Part shown: positions 9,837 to 17,506 of the stretch, piece after piece
How the letters are laid out: every line of letters begins with the position of its first letter
Position numbering within the stretch: position 1 is the first letter of the stretch
Assembly: GCF_021568905.1 (NCBI RefSeq)
Contig: NZ_JAKGSB010000001.1
Location: 992,001 to 1,056,000, forward strand
Direction of reading: 5' to 3'
From: Zavarzinia marina
GTDB lineage: Bacteria > Pseudomonadota > Alphaproteobacteria > Zavarziniales > Zavarziniaceae
DNA length: 64,000 nucleotides
Program-made: the position numbers and the translations under genes
Notes under the pieces: model-generated
What the model was told of the DNA's origin: nothing
The model's database searches: none
Seen by the model: the letters and a program-made list of their open reading frames with translations, nothing else

Positions 9837-11252
9837 TCAATCGTCGGTATAGGGGTTTTCGTTCTTGCGCAGGTTGATGCGCACCGGCGTCCCTTCCATG
9901 TCGAAGGTCTCGCGCAGCCCGTTCATCAGATAGCGCACATAGGATTCGGGCAGTTCGCCCGGCCGGTTCATGAACAGGGCGAAGGTCGGCGGTCGGGCCT
10001 TCACCTGGGTCATGTAGCGCGGGCGCAGGCGCCGTCCGCTCACCGCCGGCGCCGGGTGGCGTTCGATCGCCGTGGCCAGCCAGCGGTTCAGCTTCGCCGT
10101 CGGCACGCGGCGGTTCCATTTGCGATAGGCGTCGAGCGCCGCCGGCATCAGCTTGTCGAGGCCGCGCCCGGTGCGCGCCGACAGCGTCACCACCGGCAGG
10201 CCGCGCACCTGGGGCAGATGGATGTCGAGCTTTTCCTTCAGCGCGACCAGGGCCGCGTTGTGATCCTCGACCGCGTCCCACTTGTTGAAGCCGACGATCA
10301 GGGCCCGGCCCTCATAGATCGCGCGGTCGGCGATGACCAGGTCCTGGCGGTCGATGCCCTGGACGGCGTCGATCAGCAGGATCACCACCTCGGCGAATTT
10401 CACGGCGCGGATCGTGTCGCCCGCCGAGAGTTTCTCGAGCTTGCTCTCGACCCTGGCCTTCTTGCGCAGCCCGGCGGTGTCGAACAGTTTCACCTCCCGC
10501 CCCTGCCAGTCCCAGACGACCGAGATCGAATCGCGGGTCAGGCCGGCCTCGGGCCCGGTGATCAGGCGGTCCTCGCCGAGGAGCCGGTTGATCAGGCTGG
10601 ATTTGCCGACGTTGGGCCGCCCGACCACGGCGATGCGCAGCGGCTTGCCCGGATCCTCCGGCACGTCGGCATCGGGATCGAAAGCCTCCTCCGCCTCGTC
10701 CTCGCCCGCGCCGTCGTCGTCCGGGAAAGGATCGATGCCGCGCGCCTCGAGCTGCTCGACGATCGAATCGAAGAGATCGATCATGCCCTCGCCATGTTCG
10801 GCCGAAAGATGGATGCAGTCGCCGAGGCCGAGTTCCCAGGCCCCGGCGGCGCCGATCTGGCCTTCCTTGCCCTCGGCCTTGTTGGCGCAGAGCACCAGCG
10901 GCCTGTCGATCTTGCGCAGCACCCGCGCGAAGGCGAGGTCGAGGGGCGTCACGCCGGCACGGGCGTCGAACAGGAACAGGACGACGTCGGCATCCTGCAC
11001 CGCGCGCTCGGTCTGGCGCCGCATGCGGCCTTCCATGGAATCGTCGATCACGTCCTCGAACCCGGCGGTGTCGAAGACGGTGAAATGCAGTTCGCCCAGG
11101 CGGCCCTCGCCCTCGCGACGATCGCGGGTGACACCCGGCGTATCATCGACCAGCGCCAGCTTCTTGCCGACCAGGCGATTGAACAATGTCGACTTGCCGA
11201 CGTTGGGCCGCCCCACGATGGCGATCCGCAGCCGGGGTTGTTCCGAGACCAT
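9837..11252 (-). CDS. der: Ribosome assembly GTPase Der (EngA)
   Basis: A tandem-GTPase ribosome assembly factor for the 50S subunit (471 aa). Two G domains are visible: GRPNVGKST near residue 14 and GRPNVGKSS near residue 210, each with DTPG or DTAG and NK(A/W)D-type motifs. A C-terminal KH-like domain ends with RINLRKNENPY. I chose ATG 11252, preceded by GAGGGAGAGG; a TTG at 11273 is in frame but lies inside the upstream terminator's T tract. The yfgM-bamB-der order matches Escherichia coli. Confidence 0.96.
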   Translation of the reverse strand: MVSEQPRLRIAIVGRPNVGKSTLFNRLVGKKLALVDDTPGVTRDRREGEGRLGELHFTVFDTAGFEDVIDDSMEGRMRRQTERAVQDADVVLFLFDARAGVTPLDLAFARVLRKIDRPLVLCANKAEGKEGQIGAAGAWELGLGDCIHLSAEHGEGMIDLFDSIVEQLEARGIDPFPDDDGAGEDEAEEAFDPDADVPEDPGKPLRIAVVGRPNVGKSSLINRLLGEDRLITGPEAGLTRDSISVVWDWQGREVKLFDTAGLRKKARVESKLEKLSAGDTIRAVKFAEVVILLIDAVQGIDRQDLVIADRAIYEGRALIVGFNKWDAVEDHNAALVALKEKLDIHLPQVRGLPVVTLSARTGRGLDKLMPAALDAYRKWNRRVPTAKLNRWLATAIERHPAPAVSGRRLRPRYMTQVKARPPTFALFMNRPGELPESYVRYLMNGLRETFDMEGTPVRINLRKNENPYTDD

Positions 11253-11272
11253 CGGGCCTCTCCCTCGTTCCA

Positions 11273-11308
11273 AAGCAAAACGGCACGCAGCCCGAAGGAT
11301 GCGTGCCG
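11273..11308 (-). terminator. Intrinsic terminator between bamB and der
   Basis: A 9-bp perfect stem, CGGCACGCA (11281-11289) with TGCGTGCCG (11300-11308), has a 10-base loop. Read on the minus strand it is followed by TTTTGCTTT. It ends bamB transcription only about 20 bases before the der start codon. Confidence 0.8.
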
Positions 11309-11327
11309 CCGCGCGTATTCCTCCCGA

Positions 11328-12695
11328 TCAGCGGATGGCGGCGATGCGCCCGTCCGTCATCAGGACATAGACGGTACCGTTGGCGACGACCGGCGAAATG
11401 GTCGTGCGTCCCGGCAGTTGAATGGTCCCGAGCGCATCGCCGGTATAGGGCGAGATCGCGGTCATCACGCCCGTGTTGGAGGCGAGCAGCAGGCGGTCGC
11501 CCGCCAGCACCGGGCCGGACCAGACGATGGCACCGGTCGCGTCCTCCTCGTCCTCGAAGCGCGGCAGGCGCGTGACCCAACGCACCCGCCCGCCGGCCCG
11601 GGTCAGGCAGATGACCTCGTTGTCGTCGGAGATCATGTAGATGAAGTCGCCGCCGGCCCAGGGCGTGTTGCTGGAGCCGATGGAACGGTCCCACAGCCGC
11701 GTGCCGGTGCGCAGCTCGATGCCCACCGTGCTGCCGCTGTGGCTGGAAGCAAAGACGTCGCCCCGGTCGACGACGACCTGGCCGCGGATGTCGTTGAGGG
11801 CCGCGATCGGCGTCGTCGCGCCGGTGCGGATTAGGTTGTCGGACCAGATCACGCGGCCGTTCTCGACCCGGAGCGCGAAGAGCTCGCCCGAGGAGAAGGG
11901 CACCACCACCGCCTCGCCCGAGACCGCCGGGCTGGCGGCGCCGAGGAAGCCGGCGCTTTCCGAAATGCCGACATGGTTCCACAGCACTTCGCCGTCGTCG
12001 GTCGAGAGCGCGAAGAGCTGGTTGTCCTGGGTGATGCCGAAAACCCGGCCGCCGTTCACCGTGGGCGCCGAGCGGAAGGGAATGCCGATGGGCCGGCGCC
12101 ACACTTCGCTGCCGTCGCCGGCATTCAGGGCGACGACGTCGCCGTAACCGGTGGTGACATAGACCCGGCCGCCGTCATAGGCGACACCGCCGAAGAAGCC
12201 GGTCGGCGAATCCTCGTCCTCGGGCTGGAGGTTCACGCTCCAGCGGTGCTGACCCTCGAGGTCGAGCGCGTTCACATGGGCGGTGGTGTCGAGCACATAG
12301 ATCGAATCGCCGGTGACGATCGGCTGCGCGATCAGGCGGGTATCGGACGAATCGCCCGCGCCCGCGCGCGCGGTCCAGGCGACCTTCAGTTCCGGCCCGG
12401 TCTGGAGGTGGTAGAGCGCATGGGCGGGGAAACCGCCCGGCTGCGGCCATTCCATGTTCAGATAGGGCGGCGGCAGGCGCACGGCGACATCGGCGATGGC
12501 GGCATCCGGTTCGACCGACAGGGACTGATTGCCGAGCACGGCGATGCGCTCGCCCTCGACGCGCTGTACCTCTTCCCCGCCGAAGGGGTTGAGGGACGAA
12601 CAGGCGCCGAGGAAGCCGGTCAGCAGCACGACGGCCAGCGGCTTCAGCGGGCGGCCGTGGATGTGGGCGCGGCTCTGACTTGGGTTTGCGATCAT
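11328..12695 (-). CDS. bamB: Outer membrane assembly lipoprotein BamB
   Basis: A PQQ-repeat beta-propeller lipoprotein of the BAM complex that helps fold outer-membrane proteins (455 aa). A signal peptide ends in the lipobox LGAC with lipidated Cys32. Repeated propeller blades follow (VYVTTGYGDVVALNAGDGSE, LFALSTDDGEVLWN, VICLTRAGGRVRWV). The ATG overlaps the stop of the YfgM-like gene upstream (ATGA). It is followed by a strong terminator before der. Confidence 0.94.
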   Translation of the reverse strand: MIANPSQSRAHIHGRPLKPLAVVLLTGFLGACSSLNPFGGEEVQRVEGERIAVLGNQSLSVEPDAAIADVAVRLPPPYLNMEWPQPGGFPAHALYHLQTGPELKVAWTARAGAGDSSDTRLIAQPIVTGDSIYVLDTTAHVNALDLEGQHRWSVNLQPEDEDSPTGFFGGVAYDGGRVYVTTGYGDVVALNAGDGSEVWRRPIGIPFRSAPTVNGGRVFGITQDNQLFALSTDDGEVLWNHVGISESAGFLGAASPAVSGEAVVVPFSSGELFALRVENGRVIWSDNLIRTGATTPIAALNDIRGQVVVDRGDVFASSHSGSTVGIELRTGTRLWDRSIGSSNTPWAGGDFIYMISDDNEVICLTRAGGRVRWVTRLPRFEDEEDATGAIVWSGPVLAGDRLLLASNTGVMTAISPYTGDALGTIQLPGRTTISPVVANGTVYVLMTDGRIAAIR

Positions 12696-13438
12696 GGGCG
12701 CGGCCCCTCGCTCTCGGACGGTTGATCGGACGTCGGCTGACCGGACGTGGGCTGACCGGGCGTGGCCTGACCGGGCGTGACGGGCGCCTCGGCCGGAAGC
12801 CGGCCGCCCAGCGCATCAAGAACCTCCTTCGCGCGATTCTTCAAGCGGGCCGGCGCCGTGGCGTCGTCGACCAATTCGCCGAGAAGGCCGCGGGCGGCCT
12901 CGGTAGCCCCTTCCCTGAGGCGGACATAGGCCCTGAGTTCGCGCACCATGGGGGCGAAGCCGGCCTGTTCGCCGACGGCGTCGAGCCGCGCGTCGAGATC
13001 GGCGGGAGCGGCGCTGTCCATCAGCGCCTGAACCGCGAGGACGCGCGCCAGGGCGCGCAGCGAACCATCGGTGGCACGCGCCGCGACCTTGTCGTAGAGC
13101 GCGACCGCGCCCGCGGCGTCGCCGGCCTCGAAACTCGCCGCGGCGGCATCGAGAAGGGCGAGGTCGGCATAGGCACCGTCCGAATCCTCGGCCAGGGCAA
13201 CATAGGATTTGGCGGCCGCGTCATATTGGCCGTTACCGAGAAGATCGGCCGCGTCGGCCATGGCGACGGCCTGGGAATCGAGCTTGGCATCGGTGTGATT
13301 GCGCCAGGTGATATAGGCGGCGACACCGACCGCGAGCCCGACACCCAAGGCGATGACCGCCGTACCGTAGCGGCGCCAGATCTGCATCAGGCGGTCGCGC
13401 CGGAGATCCTCGTCGATTTCCTGAAAAATGTCGGACAC
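12692..13438 (-). CDS. YfgM-like tetratricopeptide-domain membrane protein
   Basis: A 248-residue protein with a short cytoplasmic N-terminus (FQEIDEDLRRDRL), one membrane helix at about residues 27-45 and a periplasmic TPR-like region. This is the layout of YfgM, an ancillary SecYEG/periplasmic chaperone network protein encoded next to bamB in many proteobacteria. The C-terminus ends in pentapeptide repeats (TPGQA, TPGQP, TSGQP, TSDQP) encoded by four 15-bp repeats at 12723-12782. Overlaps bamB by 4 bases. Confidence 0.85.
   Translation of the reverse strand: MSDIFQEIDEDLRRDRLMQIWRRYGTAVIALGVGLAVGVAAYITWRNHTDAKLDSQAVAMADAADLLGNGQYDAAAKSYVALAEDSDGAYADLALLDAAAASFEAGDAAGAVALYDKVAARATDGSLRALARVLAVQALMDSAAPADLDARLDAVGEQAGFAPMVRELRAYVRLREGATEAARGLLGELVDDATAPARLKNRAKEVLDALGGRLPAEAPVTPGQATPGQPTSGQPTSDQPSESEGPRP
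12723..12782 (-). repeat. Four 15-bp tandem repeats in the yfgM-like gene
   Basis: Four imperfect copies of TGACCGG(G/A)CGTG(G)C on the plus strand encode a Pro/Thr/Gly/Gln pentapeptide tail on the minus strand. Copy number may vary between strains. Confidence 0.7.
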
Positions 13439-13522
13439 TTGTACCCCACCGCAGGCAGCGCAGGCCTTGAAAGGCGTGGAACGATAGCCAAAGCCCGGCG
13501 CCTTGGCAAACCGGTCCGGCGC

Positions 13523-14410
13523 CTATTTCTTGTTTTCGCTTTCGGGCGACTTGTTGTCGCCCTCGAGCTTGCCGGGCGACTTGTTGTCGCCCTTGAGCTT
13601 ATAGGTGAACTGCTCGCTCGGGAATCGGCGCTCGCGCACCTCGGCGGCATAGGCCGCCGCCGCCTCGCCGATGGCGACGCCGAACTCGGCATAGCGCTTC
13701 ACGAATTTGGGCGTGCGGTTGGACATGCCCAGCATGTCGTCGATCACCAGCACCTGACCGTCGCAGGCGGCGGAGGCGCCGATGCCGACGGTCGGCACGG
13801 GAACGCTTTCGGTGATGCGCACGGCGAGCGGTTCCGCCACCGCCTCGACCACCATGGCGAAGGCCCCGGCCCCGGCGACGGCGACACCGTCGGCGACGAT
13901 GCCGTCCCAGACCGAGGTATCGGCGGTGCCGAGAGCGGCATAGCCGCCGCTGGCGTTCACCGACTGCGGCATCAGGCCGATATGGCCCATGACGGGGATG
14001 CCGCGCCGCGTGAGGAAGGCGATGGTCTCGGCCATCACCCGCCCGCCTTCGAGCTTCACCGCCGAAGCGCCGGTCTCGCGCAGCACCCGGACGGCGTTGC
14101 GATAGGCGAGCGCGGGGCTTTCCTCATAGGTGCCGAACGGCATGTCGACGACAACCAGCGCCTTGCTGGCGCCCCGGACCACGGCGGCGCCGTGGGCGAT
14201 CATCATGTCGAGGGTGACGGGCACCGTGCTCGGCAGGCCGTAGACGACCATGCCGAGGGAATCACCGACCAGCAGCAGGTCCGCATGCGGATCCAGCAAT
14301 TGCGCCATGGGCGCCGTATAGGCCGTCAGGCACACGATCGGCTCCCCGCCCTTGCGGGCGCGGAGCTTCGGAACCGTATTGGGCTTGACGATGGTCGATT
14401 GGGCCGACAT
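13523..14410 (-). CDS. panB: 3-methyl-2-oxobutanoate hydroxymethyltransferase PanB
   Basis: First step of pantothenate (CoA) synthesis: ketoisovalerate plus methylene-THF gives ketopantoate (295 aa). Family motifs are [13 protein letters not shown] near the start, [11 protein letters not shown], the metal/substrate region VKLEGG, and [12 protein letters not shown]. The C-terminus is unusual: after the fold it ends [19 protein letters not shown], a duplicated lysine-rich motif encoded by a palindromic direct repeat (13544-13600). Confidence 0.95.
   Translation of the reverse strand: MSAQSTIVKPNTVPKLRARKGGEPIVCLTAYTAPMAQLLDPHADLLLVGDSLGMVVYGLPSTVPVTLDMMIAHGAAVVRGASKALVVVDMPFGTYEESPALAYRNAVRVLRETGASAVKLEGGRVMAETIAFLTRRGIPVMGHIGLMPQSVNASGGYAALGTADTSVWDGIVADGVAVAGAGAFAMVVEAVAEPLAVRITESVPVPTVGIGASAACDGQVLVIDDMLGMSNRTPKFVKRYAEFGVAIGEAAAAYAAEVRERRFPSEQFTYKLKGDNKSPGKLEGDNKSPESENKK
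13544..13600. repeat. Tandem 30-bp palindromic repeat at the panB 3' end
   Basis: Two near-identical units (13544-13573 and 13574-13600). Each contains the perfect inverted repeat GGGCGAC-TTGTT-GTCGCCC. They lie in frame and add a duplicated GDNKSP motif to PanB. Confidence 0.8.
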
Positions 14411-14463
14411 GACGCGGAAACCTCGATCGACCGGTGCGCGATGGCTGCCGGCCGAACGGCCGA

Positions 14464-14670
14464 TCAGGCCAGACCGTCGCGCTGGGCCCGCTTGCGCGCC
14501 AGCTTGCGGGCGCGGCGGACGGCTTCGGCCTTTTCACGGGCGCGCTTCTCGGAGGGCTTCTCGTAGTGGCCGCGCAGACGCATCTCGCGGAAGATGCCCT
14601 CACGCTGCATGCGCTTCTTCAGCGCGCGCAGCGCCTGGTCGATATTGTTGTCGCGCACCAAAACCTGCAT
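14464..14670 (-). CDS. rpsU: 30S ribosomal protein S21
   Basis: Small basic ribosomal protein bS21 (68 aa) of the 30S subunit. It begins [20 protein letters not shown] and has the typical [17 protein letters not shown] segment, then a lysine/arginine-rich tail. AGGAGAAGG lies upstream of the ATG. Its promoter should be within 14671-14800 on the minus strand; a TGATATACAG stretch there is a possible -10, at low confidence. Confidence 0.97.
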   Translation of the reverse strand: MQVLVRDNNIDQALRALKKRMQREGIFREMRLRGHYEKPSEKRAREKAEAVRRARKLARKRAQRDGLA

Positions 14671-14942
14671 TCGCTTTACCTTCTCCTGTCCCCGGCGGTT
14701 CTTCCCGGAACCACGCCACGAGGCACGTTCGAAAACAAAAATCCGTTCGGTGAAGGGAATCCCGCTCCACCGGAGGCAGGCTGTATATCACGTGGTCTTC
14801 GCGATGGGAAGCGCGACGCGCCGGCCCGCGAAGCCATGCAAATGCCCCGCCCCGGCCCCTTTTGCCGCATCCCGCCACTTTCTTTCCGCAATTCGCATGA
14901 TAGTGTCCCGTTCATAAGGGGGGAGGCTGTTTCGGACTCCCA

Positions 14943-15566
14943 TTGTCGAACGGAACGGCCGTGGACGACACAACGCACAACATGATCGACGCTTCGGCGG
15001 TGCGCGCGCCTTCGATGCTTCTCAAATGGTTGCGCGCGCCTTTTTCGATCGGTGCCGTGGCGCCGTCCAGCCGCCATCTGGCGCGCGAGATGGTGGCCGC
15101 GATCGATCCCACCCAGGACGGCCCGGTGGTCGAACTGGGCGGCGGCACCGGGGCCATCACCCGGGTGCTGCTCGAAAAGCTCGGCTACGACCGGCTGATC
15201 ACGGTGGAATTCGATCCCGAACTGGCGCAGACCCTGCGCCGGCGGTTTCCCCGGCTCCACCTGATCGAGGGCGATGCCGGCGAATTGGTCGAACTGCTGG
15301 CTGAACGCGGTTTCGCGGGGGCCGGCAACGTGGTGTCCGGCCTGCCCCTTCTCGGCATGCCGGCGGAAGTGCAGCGGCGCATCGTCGGCGCCGCCTTTTC
15401 GGTCATGGGACCGGCGGGCCGCTTCGTCCAGTTCACCTACGGACCGGCGACGCCGCTGCGCCCGGCCGTGATGAGGGAATTGGGCCTGGTCGGTCGTCGG
15501 GCGGGTCACGTCCTGCTCAATCTGCCGCCGGCCCGGGTCTGGTGCTACGAACGGACGGCGGCCTGA
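14943..15566 (+). CDS. SAM-dependent methyltransferase, phospholipid N-methyltransferase-like
   Basis: A 207-residue class I methyltransferase with the SAM motif VVELGGGTGAIT and the acidic loop VEFDPEL. The N-terminal region FSIGAVAPSSRHLAREMV matches the PmtA-type enzymes that methylate phosphatidylethanolamine, which also resemble rRNA adenine dimethylases in fold. The exact substrate is inferred. The TTG start at 14943 is the longest frame; GTG 14961 is an alternative. It diverges from rpsU. Confidence 0.75.
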   Translation: MSNGTAVDDTTHNMIDASAVRAPSMLLKWLRAPFSIGAVAPSSRHLAREMVAAIDPTQDGPVVELGGGTGAITRVLLEKLGYDRLITVEFDPELAQTLRRRFPRLHLIEGDAGELVELLAERGFAGAGNVVSGLPLLGMPAEVQRRIVGAAFSVMGPAGRFVQFTYGPATPLRPAVMRELGLVGRRAGHVLLNLPPARVWCYERTAA

Positions 15567-15606
15567 GGGCACGCCCGCCCACGGCGGCGGACATCGACGT
15601 CGGTGG

Positions 15607-15646
15607 CAGGGGACAGCGGTACTAGGGGACAGCGATAGTAGGGGAC
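15607..15646 (+). repeat. 16-bp tandem repeat (AGGGGACAGC-type), 2.5 copies
   Basis: Two units (15607-15622, 15623-15638) of AGGGGACAGCGRTAST plus a partial third, AGGGGACC. They lie in the leader upstream of the skp gene. The motif resembles short GGGGACAG repeats found around TnpA-REP genes in proteobacteria, but no transposase is here. Confidence 0.7.
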
Positions 15647-15682
15647 CGCCCGCGCGGCGGCCCAGGAGGTCTGGAGAACAAA

Positions 15683-16309
15683 ATGCATAATATGGTGAAG
15701 GGCATCGCCCTCGGTTTCGGGCTCGCCTTTTCCGCCGTCACGCTCGGCGCCCCCGTTGCGCCCGCATATGCGCAGCGCGCGGAAGCCGCGACCATCGCCT
15801 TCGTCGACGTGCAGCGCGTCATGCGCGAAAGCGCGGCGGCGAAGAGCATCCGCAGCCAGCTCGAACGGCAGGGCAAGGCCTATGAGGCCGAGATCAACGC
15901 CCAGTCCGAAAAGCTCGCGGCCGAGGAGGACGCCCTGAAGAAACAGCGCGCCTCGCTTTCGCCGGATTCCTTCGCGGCCAAGCAGCGCGAGTTCCAGGGC
16001 AAGGTCGAGGCGGTCCGCCGCCAGGTCGAACGCCGCCGCCAGCAACTGGCCTTCGCCCAGGACGATGCCCTGAAGAAGGTTCAGCCGGTGTTCAACGAAG
16101 TGGTGTCGACCGCCGCCAAGGAATATGGCGCGACCATCGTCCTCGACACGGCGCAGGTGCTGGTCTCGTCCAATGGCCTGAACATCACCGACGTCGTGAT
16201 GCAGCGCCTCGATGCCAAGCTGCCGTCGATCACGGTGAACTTCAACGCCCCGGCCGGCACGGGCAGCGGCGCGCCGCCGCCGCCGCCGCTCGCGCCGCCC
16301 TCGCGCTGA
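15683..16309 (+). CDS. OmpH/Skp family periplasmic chaperone
   Basis: A 208-residue secreted protein. The signal peptide ends near APAYA. The Skp core follows: IAFVDVQRVMRES, then a long charged coiled coil (about residues 55-125) forming the tentacles, and a C-terminal ATIVLDTAQVLVSSNGLNIT strand that completes the trimer base. It escorts unfolded outer-membrane proteins to the BAM complex. The tail is poly-Pro (PPPPPL). AGGAGG precedes the ATG. An intrinsic terminator follows at 16337-16376. Confidence 0.9.
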   Translation: MHNMVKGIALGFGLAFSAVTLGAPVAPAYAQRAEAATIAFVDVQRVMRESAAAKSIRSQLERQGKAYEAEINAQSEKLAAEEDALKKQRASLSPDSFAAKQREFQGKVEAVRRQVERRRQQLAFAQDDALKKVQPVFNEVVSTAAKEYGATIVLDTAQVLVSSNGLNITDVVMQRLDAKLPSITVNFNAPAGTGSGAPPPPPLAPPSR

Positions 16310-16336
16310 TCGGGCGCGCGGATCCGGCGGGAATTC

Positions 16337-16376
16337 GGGGGCCGTTCACCGTGTGGACGGCCCCTTCTCCTTTTCG
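16337..16376 (+). terminator. Intrinsic terminator after skp
   Basis: Stem GGGGCCGTTCA (16338-16348) / TGGACGGCCCC (16354-16364) with one wobble pair and a 5-base loop, followed by TTCTCCTTTT. Confidence 0.75.
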
Positions 16377-16405
16377 CACCGTTTCCTTTTGGCGGGGAAA
16401 GCGCC

Positions 16406-17500
16406 ATGCTCTCTCGGTTCCGGCTTAAGGCGGTCGATCCCATGGCGATCTCGTCCTCTCCCCTTGCCGCGGCGATCCTCGCCGCGATGATCCTCGGCCT
16501 CGCGGCCCCCGCCCGGGCCGAAGGGCCGCCGGTGGAGGTGGCGACGGTCTCGCCCCGCCCGCTCGGCCATCGCGTCGAGGCGGTAGGCAGCCTGCGCTCC
16601 GACGAGTCGGTGGTCATCCGGCCCGAGGTCGGCGGCCGCATCACGAAGATCCTGTTCGAGGAGGGCCGCCCCGTCGCCGCCGGCGCGCCCCTGATCGAAC
16701 TCGACGCATCGACCCAGGAGGCGGAACTGGCGCTCGCCCGGGCCGAACTGAAACTGGCCGAGGCGGATGCCGAGCGCGCGCGCACCCTGTTCGCCCAGAA
16801 GACCGGCACGGGCCGCGCCCTGGACGAAGCCCAGGCCCGCCTCGCCTCAGCCCGCGCCTCCGTCGACCTGGCCACCGCGCAATTCGCCAAGACGCGCATC
16901 GCCGCGCCCTTCGCGGGTGTGCTGGGCCTGCGCCAGGTCAGCGTCGGCGACGTGATCCAGCCGGGCCAGGCGATCGTCAATCTCGAGGCGATCGATCCCC
17001 TGAAGCTCGATTTCGCCGTGCCCGACAGCCTGCTGTCGCAGGTCGCCCCCGGCCAGCTCGTCGAAGTCACGGTCGATGCCCTGCCCGAGCGCCATTTCGC
17101 CGGCGAGGTCTATGCCGTCGATCCACTGATCGACGACGGCGACCGGGCGATCGCGCTGCGCGCCCTGGTGCCCAATCCGGACGGCGTGCTGCGCCCCGGC
17201 CTCTTCGCCCGCGTCAGCCTCGGCCTCGGCACCACGGAAGGCGCCATCCTGATCCCGGAACAGGCGCTGGTGGCGCGGGACGGCGCCTTCGTGGTCTATC
17301 GCCTCGCGGACGGCAAGGTCATGGCCGTGCCGGTCACCCTCGGCCTCCGCCGGGCGGGCGAGGTCGAGATCCTGGACGGCATCGCCGCCGGCGACACCAT
17401 CGTGACCTCGGGCCAGCAGCGCCTGCGCGACGGCATCGCGGTCGAGGTGGTCGGGCCGGACGGCACGCCGGTATCGCCGCCGCCCCGGACCGACGGGTAG
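16406..17500 (+). CDS. RND efflux periplasmic adaptor (HlyD/MFP family)
   Basis: A 364-residue membrane fusion protein linking an inner-membrane RND pump to an outer-membrane channel. It has a signal peptide ending at APARA, a barrel-sandwich half (RPEVGGRITKILFEEG), an alpha-hairpin with coiled coil (residues 100-160), the second lipoyl half (TRIAAPFAGVLGLRQVSVGD), and beta-barrel and membrane-proximal domains. It lies 6 bases before the pump gene. ATG 16442 is an alternative start. Confidence 0.93.
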   Translation: MLSRFRLKAVDPMAISSSPLAAAILAAMILGLAAPARAEGPPVEVATVSPRPLGHRVEAVGSLRSDESVVIRPEVGGRITKILFEEGRPVAAGAPLIELDASTQEAELALARAELKLAEADAERARTLFAQKTGTGRALDEAQARLASARASVDLATAQFAKTRIAAPFAGVLGLRQVSVGDVIQPGQAIVNLEAIDPLKLDFAVPDSLLSQVAPGQLVEVTVDALPERHFAGEVYAVDPLIDDGDRAIALRALVPNPDGVLRPGLFARVSLGLGTTEGAILIPEQALVARDGAFVVYRLADGKVMAVPVTLGLRRAGEVEILDGIAAGDTIVTSGQQRLRDGIAVEVVGPDGTPVSPPPRTDG

Positions 17501-17506
17501 ACGGCG

